In this document: piece after piece, positions 1 through 6,032 of the stretch
Layout: each line of letters begins with the position of its first letter
Numbering within the stretch: position 1 is the stretch's first letter
Assembly (NCBI GenBank): GCA_021545595.1
Contig: JAJRVG010000076.1
Span: forward strand, 1 to 8,426
DNA length: 8,426 nucleotides
Direction of reading: 5' to 3'
Source: Zetaproteobacteria bacterium
Lineage (GTDB): Bacteria > Pseudomonadota > Zetaproteobacteria > Mariprofundales > Mariprofundaceae
Translations under genes and position numbers: made by a program
Notes under the pieces: model-generated
Told to the model about the DNA's origin: nothing
What the model saw: only the letters and a program-made list of their open reading frames with translations
Databases searched by the model: none

Positions 1-1
1 A

Positions 2-982
2 GCACGTGGCTTGAAGCATGTTAAGCAGGTTCTGGTAGCTCCACCTAATGTGCCTAAACACACCAATGTTGCGAGAGGCGGTCCTGTGATCGTTGACGTG
101 CATTTGACCGTAGAAGAGAAAGAGAGACAGATTGATGCTGATACCTGGGTTCAGGGCATGACTTTCAATGGCTCAAATCCTGGCCCAATGATTATTGCTC
201 ATCAGGGCGATTATATTCAGTTGACTCTGACCAACCCCAAAAAGAATAGTCTCGAGCATAATATCGATCTGCATGCAGTGACTGGAGCTCTTGGCGGCGC
301 TGGCCTGACCAAAGTAAAACCGGGCGAGTCCAAAACAATCCGCTTCAAAGCTACCAAAGCAGGCGTCTTTGTTTATCACTGTGCTCCTGGCGGCGCGATG
401 ATTCCTTTCCATGTTATCATGGGTATGAATGGCGCAATCATGATTCTGCCACGCGGTGGTCTGCAAGATCATGGCAAACTTGTGAGCTACGATAAAGTAT
501 GGTACATCGGCGAGCAGGATTGGTACATCCCTCAGGATAAAGATGGCAACTACAAGCGCTATGATGATCCGATGGATGCCATGGGCGATACTCAGGAAGT
601 TATGACAGGTCTGATTCCAACTCACGTTTCTCTGGGTGGCAAATCTTTTGCCTATACCGGCGACAATGCTCTCAAGGCTAAGGTTGGTGAGACCGTTCTT
701 ATCATCCATTCTGAGGCAAACCGTGATTCACGTCCGCATCTGATTGGCGGCCATGGTGAAGTTGTCTGGGAGCGTGGTAATTTCAGTGACCCACCCATGC
801 ATAACCTGGAAACTTGGTTCATCGCTGGTGGTAGTGCAGGCGCTGCTGTATACACTTTCAAGCAGCCTGGTCTGTATGTCTACCTGAGCCATAACCTGAT
901 CACAGCGATCATGAAGGGTTGTGCTTCACACGTAGTGGTTGAAGGCAAGTGGAACGACAATCTGCTGACGCAGGTTAAGTAA
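2..982 (+). CDS. nirK: Copper-containing nitrite reductase NirK, 5' partial
   Basis: Reduces nitrite to nitric oxide in the periplasm, the defining step of denitrification. The reading frame is open to the window edge, so the real start and signal peptide lie upstream; the TTG at 11 is probably internal, because the sequence there already matches the start of mature NirK. Numbering from that codon, two cupredoxin domains are visible. Type 1 Cu ligands are His83, Cys124, His134 and Met139; type 2 Cu ligands are His88, His123 and His294; the catalytic pair is Asp86 (HNIDLH) and His243 (RPHLIGGHG). All expected ligands are present and the C-terminus (KWNDNLLTQVK) is complete. The Cys124-His134 loop is one residue longer than in the well-studied Alcaligenes/Achromobacter enzymes as I remember them. 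A terminator follows directly, so the downstream cytochrome is a separate unit. The family call is very secure; the subclass is not. Confidence 0.97.
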   Translation, partial: ARGLKHVKQVLVAPPNVPKHTNVARGGPVIVDVHLTVEEKERQIDADTWVQGMTFNGSNPGPMIIAHQGDYIQLTLTNPKKNSLEHNIDLHAVTGALGGAGLTKVKPGESKTIRFKATKAGVFVYHCAPGGAMIPFHVIMGMNGAIMILPRGGLQDHGKLVSYDKVWYIGEQDWYIPQDKDGNYKRYDDPMDAMGDTQEVMTGLIPTHVSLGGKSFAYTGDNALKAKVGETVLIIHSEANRDSRPHLIGGHGEVVWERGNFSDPPMHNLETWFIAGGSAGAAVYTFKQPGLYVYLSHNLITAIMKGCASHVVVEGKWNDNLLTQVK

Positions 983-1027
983 AGTAAACAAGACCCCTGA
1001 TCTATAGGGGATTATGATGTAAATCAG

Positions 1028-1062
1028 ACGGGCTCGGCAGAATGCCGGGCCCGTTTTTTTTT
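1028..1062 (+). terminator. Rho-independent terminator after nirK
   Basis: An 11-bp GC-rich stem (1028-1038 with 1044-1054, one G-T mismatch) closes a 5-base loop and runs into nine T residues (1054-1062). It lies 46 bases after the nirK stop. A weaker 5-bp hairpin without a T-run (994-998 with 1006-1010) precedes it. Confidence 0.93.
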
Positions 1063-1174
1063 ACTACCTTCGGGGTGTTTTTTTTACCTTATGCGAACGA
1101 GCAGTATGCTTTAAAATAATACCTGCACCAACCTGATGAAGAGGTTTGAGCCGGCCGGTTTTTCGGTGAAGTCT

Positions 1175-1188
1175 TTGACATGAATCAA
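1175..1188 (+). promoter_or_regulatory. FNR/CRP-family operator upstream of cytochrome c
   Basis: TTGACATGAATCAA matches the FNR/Anr/Dnr consensus TTGAT-N4-ATCAA at 9 of 10 defined bases. Its centre is about 108 bases before the cytochrome start. If it sits at -41.5, as in class II activation, the transcript would begin near 1223 and leave a leader of about 67 bases. I see no convincing -10 hexamer. The rest of the 983-1289 gap holds the nirK terminator and a second T8 tract (1078-1085). Confidence 0.78.
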
Positions 1189-1289
1189 CGACCGGTAATG
1201 GCCTCATCTTCAGTCTACGACGAACTAGGAAACTGTGAATAGATCGTATGTTATGGATTTAATAAAAAAACTTAAGAGGAAGAATAATT

Positions 1290-1661
1290 ATGAAAAAAGT
1301 ACTACTGATCGCAGCAGCGGCTGCATTTGTAATCGGTGGCATGGCCACTACTGCCAGTGCAGGAGCACTGGGTAAATGTAAGGCATGCCATTCATTCAAA
1401 GCTGGCGAAGGGCATAAAACCGGGCCGAACCTGGCTGGCATTGTGGGACGCACCATGGGTGGCACGGACTTCACAAAATATAAAAGCTACCTGAAGGCGC
1501 AGAAGGCTGCCGGTGCAACCTGGAACCCATGCAACCTGAGGGCGTGGATTGCCGACTCCAAAGGCGTGGCAAAGGCGGCTGGTCTTAAAACCGGCATGCC
1601 AAAACAGAAGCTGAAAGGTGCCAAGGCAGATGCTGCAATTGAAGCACTAAAAGCGCTGTAA
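1290..1661 (+). CDS. Periplasmic class I cytochrome c (monoheme)
   Basis: Small electron carrier of 123 residues. A Sec signal peptide covers about residues 1-24 (MKK, hydrophobic core, cleavage near ASA|GA), leaving a mature protein of about 99 residues. The heme attachment motif is CKACH (30-34). TGPNLAGIVGR (45-54 region) resembles the cytochrome c2 family, and the axial Met is probably Met103 in TGMP. An extra cysteine (Cys81, in NPCNLRAW) is unpaired within the mature chain. AGAGGA at 1275-1280 is a good ribosome binding site for the ATG. Its position after nirK and its own FNR-type box suggest it donates electrons to NirK or to the heme-copper enzyme at the window end; this role is inferred, not shown. 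Confidence 0.93.
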   Translation: MKKVLLIAAAAAFVIGGMATTASAGALGKCKACHSFKAGEGHKTGPNLAGIVGRTMGGTDFTKYKSYLKAQKAAGATWNPCNLRAWIADSKGVAKAAGLKTGMPKQKLKGAKADAAIEALKAL

Positions 1662-1697
1662 TTATCATTTAAATCACGGGGCTTGTCCTCATGGTAG

Positions 1698-1725
1698 AAA
1701 AAGCCTCCGTAAGGGGGCTTTTTTT
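1698..1725 (+). terminator. Rho-independent terminator after cytochrome c
   Basis: AAAAAGCCTCC (1698-1708) pairs with GGGGGCTTTTT (1713-1723) through one wobble pair around a GTAA loop, and the T-run continues to 1725. The A-rich 5' arm could also let it work on the opposite strand. Confidence 0.92.
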
Positions 1726-1872
1726 ATGCTGGTATCAGATATCAGGGAATCTGATGTTTTGTTATGGATAGGTTAACCGGAATACTTACGATCATAAGTG
1801 GAGAGACTCATGGCCATGGATGGCCTGAATCAATCCAGCTTTTGTAATGTTTGGGTGGATGCCGGATCTCAA
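1726..1872. other. Intergenic stretch before repeat array A, no gene seen
   Basis: AT-rich to neutral sequence between the cytochrome terminator and the repeats. Short frames here run straight into the repeat array and have no ribosome binding site or recognisable product. No promoter or RNA gene is evident. Confidence 0.5.
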
Positions 1873-1967
1873 CAACTGCTCCATGCGTTGCTCTCGACAA
1901 TCCCCGTCATTCCAGCGCTCGGCAACTGCTCCATGCGTTGCTCTCGACAATCCCCGTCATTCCAGCG
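1873..1967 (+). repeat. 45-bp perfect direct duplication, 50-bp period
   Basis: Positions 1873-1917 and 1923-1967 are identical over 45 bases, separated by CTCGG. The duplication includes the left half of module I (ATTCCAGCG), so the first copy lacks its pairing arm while the second forms the complete hairpin. This looks like a recent tandem duplication by slippage or unequal exchange. Confidence 0.93.
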
Positions 1968-2125
1968 GAAGCTGGAATCCATGGATGCCGGGTCGCGCCC
2001 GGCATGACGTTATTAGTCCAGTATGACGTGGTGTTATGACTACTGTATCCATGGGTTGCTCTCGACCATCCTCGTCATTCCAGCGGATGCTGGAATCTAT
2101 GGGTGCCGGGTCGCGCCCGGTATAA

Positions 2126-2382
2126 GGTGAATTCGGCCTCTGGCCGAAGAGGGGATGCCCTGGGGTATGACGCCATGTTGTTACTTTCACTATTCGAAGT
2201 CCGGTATGAGGTGAATTCGGCTCGGGCCGAAGAGGGGATGCCCTGGGGTATGACGCCATGTTGTTACTTTCACTATTCGAAGTCCGGTATGAGGTGAATT
2301 CGGCTCGGGCCGAAGAGAAGATGCCCTGGGGTATAAGGTGAATTCGGCTCATGGCCGAAGAGAGGATGCCCTGGGGTATGAC
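2126..2382 (+). repeat. Tandem units of 83-84 bp, two full and two short copies
   Basis: Units begin with GGTGAATTCGG at 2126, 2210, 2293 and 2337. The first two are 84 and 83 bases and nearly identical, containing the module III hairpin, GATGCCCTGGGGTATGACG and the spacer ACTTTCACTATTCGAAGTCC. The third is cut to 44 bases by loss of that spacer, and the fourth leads into the array's unique right end. Hairpin stems are kept in every copy while loops differ (TCT, TCGG, TCATG). Confidence 0.9.
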
Positions 2383-2435
2383 GCAATCGAACAGGTGGGA
2401 CAGCAGTGGAAGGTTACCCGTTCCATACAGCTACC

Positions 2436-2463
2436 CTCTCAGAGGGGGTATTCACCCTGAGAG
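2436..2463. other. Imperfect hairpin downstream of the five-unit secreted protein gene
   Basis: CTCTCAG (2436-2442) pairs with CTGAGAG (2457-2463), with an inner GGGT/ACCC stem, a small bulge and an ATTC loop. It lies 3' of the minus-strand gene ending at 2485 but has no T-run on that strand, so a terminator role is uncertain. Confidence 0.35.
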
Positions 2464-2484
2464 ATCCATCAATGATCGAACCGG

Positions 2485-3957
2485 TTATTTGGCAGTGGGG
2501 ATCAATGTGACGTTACTAAGAGTTACAGCCTGAGCATCCTTGGAGGCAGAGATGTCTGCCAATGAGACAGGCGTATAGTTGGCCTTGGGAAATGTTATCA
2601 CCAGGGGTTTGTTTCGCACAGGTACAGACGACAGGGTATATTTTCCATGCGCATCGGTGGTGGTGACATACCCGGTGAGTCCCTCGATGGTGACAACAAT
2701 ATTGGCATGTGTTTTTTGACCCTTCAGCCGGGCTACGCCAGTAATTGTTCCCGTAGATTCATACATGGGGATAGGGGATCTAAAGTGGTGGGCGGGCGCT
2801 GCGTCGTTGATGCTAAAGCCTTTGGTGCTGTAGGAGTCATGCTGTGCGGTAATGCACGTCTCATAACTGATGTGGACTGAATAGTCTCCGTTGGGAATAC
2901 CGGATAGCAGGAAGTGACCATCCTTATCCGAAATTGTCATAGTCCCTCCTTCGGTCACTACAAAGCATCCATAACAGGGTTTACGGGTATAGGTAAGACG
3001 GCCGCCATTGTAGGCAGCGATGGTGTATAGCTCTGCAGACCCGGAAATAGAGCCTTTTAATTTGGCCAGCGTGGTGGACGTGTGAACTTTGTTCGGCAGG
3101 TTGGTGGTCACGCCCTCTGTAATTACCACCGGGTCTATAATGAACTCTTCAGAATCAGCCTTTTTGGCCAGTAGATGATATTTTCCTGCACGAATTCCTT
3201 CAATTTTCACCCTGCCCTTTGCATCAGTTATTCCGGAGTAATAGAGGGATTTTTCAGTATTTTCCAGTATGACCCAGATATCATCGTGTAGTGATGCTCC
3301 GCCGAGGGTAAAGGTGGCATCAAGGCTACCCACATGAGAAGAGAGCTCGACAGGCTTGAGTGTGGCTGTACCGTTGGCAGGCACATTAACCAGTATCAGG
3401 CGACTCTCAAAACCGGGCTTAAAGAGCCGTATCATACGCTTCCCGGTCGGGACTCCCCTGAAAGTAAAGACCCCGTTTAGTGCCGGGTCGGTTTGAGTCA
3501 GGCGCGCCCCTGTAGCCAGATCTTCAAAAGTAAATCCGATGCGGCTATCGCTGCCTTCCAGGGTGACCGTGCCGGTCACCGTACCGGGTCTGGCCATCAG
3601 TGCAATGGTAGGAACGCGGCTTATGCCATCCGGTCTTATAGCAACATTATATCTTCTGGCCGAAACGTGATCGGGGCCAAAGCTTGCCTCAAGTTTATAG
3701 TCTCTGCCCGCAGGAATATTGGAGAAGGAAAAGTTTCCACCGGCATCAGTTTTTGTTGTTTGTTTGATACCATTGCCGGAGAGGGTGACTTTGATTCCGG
3801 CATGATTGGATCTGTCAGAAAATATGGCCGAGCCCAGCAGTAGTGTCTCCTGTGCAGCCACAGGCGCTTTGGCACTGGCCGTGGTAGAGTGCCCGGCGCT
3901 GAGGCCGATAATGGCAAGGGTGCCAATAATCATAGTAGGAATCAGCGATCTCTTCAT
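2485..3957 (-). CDS. Secreted protein with five carboxypeptidase-regulatory-like beta-sandwich units
   Basis: This 490-residue protein has a Sec signal peptide (about 1-28, cleavage near ASA|K) and no other membrane segment, so it is probably periplasmic or exported. Five repeated units of the carboxypeptidase-D regulatory-like (transthyretin-like) fold are visible at about 39-120, 126-205, 210-285, 300-395 and 403-487. Each carries a signature like TDAGGNFSFSNIPAGRDYKL (repeated as TDAKGRVKIEGIRAGKYHLL, SDKDGHFLLSGIPNGDYSV and TDAHGKYTLSSVPV). No peptidase domain or catalytic residues are present. Unit 4 is enlarged and holds the only mature cysteines: CYGC at 328-331 and Cys368. GGAGAA (3963-3968) precedes the ATG by five bases. 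The gene lies 91 bases downstream of the SCO gene on the same strand and probably shares its transcript. The exact function is unknown; binding of protein, glycan or metal is possible. Confidence 0.85.
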   Translation of the reverse strand: MKRSLIPTMIIGTLAIIGLSAGHSTTASAKAPVAAQETLLLGSAIFSDRSNHAGIKVTLSGNGIKQTTKTDAGGNFSFSNIPAGRDYKLEASFGPDHVSARRYNVAIRPDGISRVPTIALMARPGTVTGTVTLEGSDSRIGFTFEDLATGARLTQTDPALNGVFTFRGVPTGKRMIRLFKPGFESRLILVNVPANGTATLKPVELSSHVGSLDATFTLGGASLHDDIWVILENTEKSLYYSGITDAKGRVKIEGIRAGKYHLLAKKADSEEFIIDPVVITEGVTTNLPNKVHTSTTLAKLKGSISGSAELYTIAAYNGGRLTYTRKPCYGCFVVTEGGTMTISDKDGHFLLSGIPNGDYSVHISYETCITAQHDSYSTKGFSINDAAPAHHFRSPIPMYESTGTITGVARLKGQKTHANIVVTIEGLTGYVTTTDAHGKYTLSSVPVRNKPLVITFPKANYTPVSLADISASKDAQAVTLSNVTLIPTAK

Positions 3958-4020
3958 TATGGTTCTCCGATAGTTGTTATTTCAAGACAGAATCTGCACC
4001 CGGAAGGCGGGTCATCAGGC

Positions 4021-4046
4021 TCATGGTGAAAGTATATGCACCATGA
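4021..4046 (-). promoter_or_regulatory. Intercistronic inverted repeat after the SCO stop codon
   Basis: TCATGGTG (4021-4028) and CACCATGA (4039-4046) form a perfect 8-bp stem with a 10-base loop, immediately 3' of the SCO stop at 4049. A second 5-bp stem (3998-4002 with 4008-4012) follows. Neither is followed by a T-run on the minus strand, so RNA processing or transcript stability is more likely than full termination. Confidence 0.45.
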
Positions 4047-4048
4047 TA

Positions 4049-4627
4049 TCAGTTCAACAGGCTCAGCACATCACTGGCTATTTTCTCTACCGGACTCGTT
4101 GAGCGATAAAGGGCTCGGGTGCGCCCCTCGGTATCAATGAGATAGATAAAATCCATATGATCAACAGAGTAACCTGTGGCACTATCTGTTGGAATTTTTC
4201 TGTAGGACATCCGGAATTGAGTGGCCACCTTGGCAATCTCCTGCGGAGTGCCTACTAATCCGACGTTGCCATCACCAAAATAGCCTACGTAGGCCTTGAC
4301 GCTTTCCAGAGTGTCCCGCTCCGGATCGACAGTGATGAAAATATTTTGAACCCGGGCTGCCTTACTTCCAAGCTCGCTCCGTACTGCCTCCATTGTTGAC
4401 AGTGCAGTTGGGCAAACGTCAGGGCAGTGCGTGTAGCCGAAGAAAATCATGACAACCTTACCTTTAAAATCGCTCAGGCTGACCGGCTTACCCTTTGTGC
4501 CGGTGAGGGTGAAATTACCGCCAATACCGGACATGACACCCAACTCAGCCTGTGCGCTCTCCGGACTCAGGGTGAGCGCCACCATGATTCCACAAAAAAC
4601 TGTGGGCCAAAAGAGTAGTTTTTTCAT
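4049..4627 (-). CDS. SCO1/SenC-family copper chaperone (thioredoxin fold)
   Basis: SCO proteins deliver copper to, or keep reduced, the CuA centre in subunit II of heme-copper oxidases, working at the outer face of the inner membrane. This 192-residue protein has the family signature GYTHCPDVCPT with Cys68 and Cys72, and the third copper ligand His157 in YSVDHMDFIYLID. The N-terminus (about 1-27, AQA|EL) reads as a signal peptide or membrane anchor. GGGGAGA (4632-4638) lies just before the ATG. An FNR-type box sits 71 bases upstream of the start. SenC genes accompany the sNOR-type heme-copper NO reductase genes (norSY-senC) of ammonia oxidisers, so the subunit II starting at 8200 is the natural client. 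The chemistry is inferred from family knowledge. Confidence 0.95.
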   Translation of the reverse strand: MKKLLFWPTVFCGIMVALTLSPESAQAELGVMSGIGGNFTLTGTKGKPVSLSDFKGKVVMIFFGYTHCPDVCPTALSTMEAVRSELGSKAARVQNIFITVDPERDTLESVKAYVGYFGDGNVGLVGTPQEIAKVATQFRMSYRKIPTDSATGYSVDHMDFIYLIDTEGRTRALYRSTSPVEKIASDVLSLLN

Positions 4628-4697
4628 CTATTCTCCCCTGAATAAGTTTCCTGCTCCATGATAAATAAAAGCTTTGCGACTTCTGCAGTTATATTCA

Positions 4698-4711
4698 TTG
4701 ATGTATGTCAA
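4698..4711 (-). promoter_or_regulatory. FNR/CRP-family operator upstream of the SCO gene
   Basis: On the minus strand the site reads TTGACATACATCAA, matching TTGAT-N4-ATCAA at 9 of 10 defined bases. Its centre is about 77 bases before the SCO start, so a class II placement would start the transcript near 4663. It could also act on the divergent Sel1 gene, but that start is more than 340 bases away. Confidence 0.78.
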
Positions 4712-4976
4712 AGGAGGCACCGCAAAACCACTCAACTCAACCCCCCCCCTTTTTTTTATCAGGGTTGGTGGAGAGATTTTAGGGAGTGTTGCTCGGTTAG
4801 CACAAGGTGAAAGAAACACCCCGAAGGCAGAGATAGTACGTTATAGATCCAGATGCCGACTCCAGGTATGAAGGTGGCATGAGTGCTGCCATGTTGATGA
4901 AAAATATGGAAAACAGGGCGAGTCTGAAGAGGCAACCGAAGAGATGCCGACTTATGGTATTCACAGGATTGGCAAT
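4712..4976. other. Intergenic stretch between SCO and Sel1 genes, with a C9T8 tract
   Basis: The notable element is a C9 run (4741-4749) followed by T8 (4750-4757), about 30 bases upstream of the SCO operator. Bases 4806-4830 also match the reverse complement of 1064-1088 at 22 of 25 positions. Open frames across the stretch have low-complexity translations and no convincing ribosome binding site, so I call no gene. Confidence 0.5.
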
Positions 4977-5063
4977 ATGACGACACTCTTGATTTCCCTG
5001 TTGTTTCTGTGTGAATATGCTCTCGATTTCGCTGCTACTTCTGTGTTAGTATTATGCCCATGA
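4977..5063 (+). CDS. Possible 28-residue leader peptide overlapping the Sel1 gene start
   Basis: An ATG at 4977 opens a short hydrophobic peptide (MTTLLISLLFLCEYALDFAA, then eight more residues) that ends in TGA at 5061-5063. This stop overlaps the second ATG of the Sel1 gene as ATGA (5060-5063), a geometry typical of translational coupling. AGGA around 4964 is a weak ribosome binding site. The Sel1 gene has no clear binding site of its own, which fits reinitiation. It may also be chance; no homologue is recognised. Confidence 0.3.
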   Translation: MTTLLISLLFLCEYALDFAATSVLVLCP

Positions 5064-5545
5064 AATTACCTAAATTAATAGTGATTATGATAACACTGGC
5101 GCTGGCAGTGTTCGCCGTCATGACTTACTCAGGCTTTGATGACCAGATAGCCTCCTACGCTGTTAACAATGAAGAGGCGTTCCGCAAGGCTGCTGGGCAG
5201 GGGGACGCCGAAGCACAATATCATCTGGGGGTGATGTATGGTGCCGGCGTTGGCGTTAAAGCAGATTATGATGAAGCCCTGAAATGGTATCGTCAGGCTG
5301 CTGAGCAGGGTTATGCCAAGGCACAATACAATCTTGGTATGATGTACTATTTTGGCAAGGGCGTACCAGAGGATAAAGTGGCCGCGTATCAGTGGGTGGT
5401 TCTGTCTGCTGAGCGGGGCGAACAGGCAGCCCTGGATGTGATGCCGGAGCTGGCGAAGAAAATTTCCAGCACTCAAATAGCCAGCGCAGAGGCTGCAGCA
5501 CGAGTCTGGAGTCAGGCGCATCCCGGCCAGATCCATAACGAATAA
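5054..5545 (+). CDS. Sel1-repeat protein, N-terminally membrane-anchored
   Basis: The 163-residue protein starts with a hydrophobic helix (about 5-25) lacking an obvious cleavage site, so it is probably an inner-membrane anchored periplasmic protein. Two Sel1-like (TPR-type) repeats follow at about 52-87 and 88-123, with the hallmarks AEAQYHLGVMYGAGVGV and AKAQYNLGMMYYFGKGV, then a degenerate third helical unit ending in ARVWSQAHPG. Sel1 repeats mediate protein-protein contacts; the partner is not evident. The start may be the ATG at 5054 or the one at 5060 (MPMK), the latter overlapping the stop of a possible leader frame. It is transcribed away from the SCO gene and converges with the small membrane protein gene at 5589. 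Confidence 0.88.
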   Translation: MPMKLPKLIVIMITLALAVFAVMTYSGFDDQIASYAVNNEEAFRKAAGQGDAEAQYHLGVMYGAGVGVKADYDEALKWYRQAAEQGYAKAQYNLGMMYYFGKGVPEDKVAAYQWVVLSAERGEQAALDVMPELAKKISSTQIASAEAAARVWSQAHPGQIHNE

Positions 5546-5588
5546 CCGGCCGAACTAATTCAAATAAGAGAAAACCTTTCGAGTTGAA

Positions 5589-5810
5589 CTAGGGGTTCGA
5601 AATGCCGGATTCCAGCCCGGCAGGCGGCACGGTCGGTGCCGGATTGATGATGTTCATCAGGATAATGGCCAGGGCAAACATGATGGCAAAGAAAATCCAG
5701 TTTCGCTGCGCAAAACGTTTGCCACGTGCCTCTTCAATACGATTCAACAGCCAGTCCGTTGCGCCATAGATGATGATTGCACCGAAGGTGTAGTATATTG
5801 CAAAGTCCAA
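5589..5810 (-). CDS. Small two-helix membrane protein of unknown function
   Basis: This 73-residue protein has two hydrophobic helices (about 4-23 and 38-56) joined by a highly charged loop (NRIEEARGKRFAQRN), followed by a Pro-rich tail. No start ATG exists: an in-frame TAA lies shortly upstream, and the remaining candidates are TTG at 5810 and CTG at 5816. GGGAG in the upstream leader favours TTG (spacing about 10). An FNR-type palindrome lies about 160 bases upstream with no other minus-strand gene between, suggesting co-regulation with the SCO and heme-copper genes. I do not recognise the family; a small accessory subunit or assembly factor is a guess. Confidence 0.7.
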   Translation of the reverse strand: MDFAIYYTFGAIIIYGATDWLLNRIEEARGKRFAQRNWIFFAIMFALAIILMNIINPAPTVPPAGLESGISNP

Positions 5811-5962
5811 TGTCAGGTAACTCCCTGTCTGTTATTTATCTAACTCTAACCTTTTCTTCTCACTGAACCATGCAGGTGGATTGATAATCATTCTGCATGA
5901 GAGAGATGTTGAAGCAGGGGGTTATTAGTGAATGAAAGCAGCATGATAATATAAGGGGCACT

Positions 5963-5976
5963 TTGATTGATGTCAA
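5963..5976 (-). promoter_or_regulatory. FNR/CRP-family operator upstream of the small membrane protein gene
   Basis: TTGATTGATGTCAA on the plus strand (TTGACATCAATCAA on the minus strand) matches the FNR consensus at 9 of 10 defined bases. The TATATTAT sequence on the minus strand lies closer than class II spacing predicts, so the promoter type is unclear. The only minus-strand gene it can serve begins at 5810; the plus-strand side leads only into repeat array B. Confidence 0.7.
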
Positions 5977-6032
5977 AGCACCGGGGCATATGAACCAGCC
6001 CCGGTTTGTATGATTCCGGCACTCACATCATT

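Larger units (their letters stand above)
1873..2420 (+). repeat. Repeat array A: composite palindromic modules (inverted partner of array B)
   Basis: The array is built from short hairpins joined by spacers. Module I is ATTCCAGC-N4-GCTGGAAT (1959-1978 and 2077-2096). Module II is ATGCCGGG-TCGCG-CCCGGCAT (1985-2005; a variant with a G-T wobble at 2103-2122). Module III is a TTCGGC-loop-GCCGAA hairpin (2132-2148, 2216-2231, 2299-2314, 2343-2359). Module borders often read GTCATNCC or its complement GGNATGAC. From 1905 to 2420 the array corresponds, on the opposite strand, to 6033-6436, and the match continues at its right end into non-palindromic sequence (about 2380-2420). Reading frames in this region are by-products of the repeats. 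It resembles REP/MITE-type intergenic repeats; no transposase is nearby. Confidence 0.88.

Noticed and set aside
11..13. TTG at 11 as the true nirK start
   Set aside because: The frame is open upstream to the window edge and a signal peptide is missing, so this codon most likely encodes an internal Leu near the mature N-terminus.
173..709. 178-codon minus-strand frame inside nirK
   Set aside because: It is antisense to a complete, ligand-bearing NirK frame and has no recognisable protein features.
1957..2352. 131-codon minus-strand reading frame, and plus-strand frames at 1798-2007, 2103-2297 and 2351-2533
   Set aside because: They lie across repeat array A, their translations repeat with the DNA modules, and none has a ribosome binding site.
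1873..2382. CRISPR array
   Set aside because: Repeats are internally palindromic, of several types, with spacers that are themselves repeated; no unique spacers and no cas genes.
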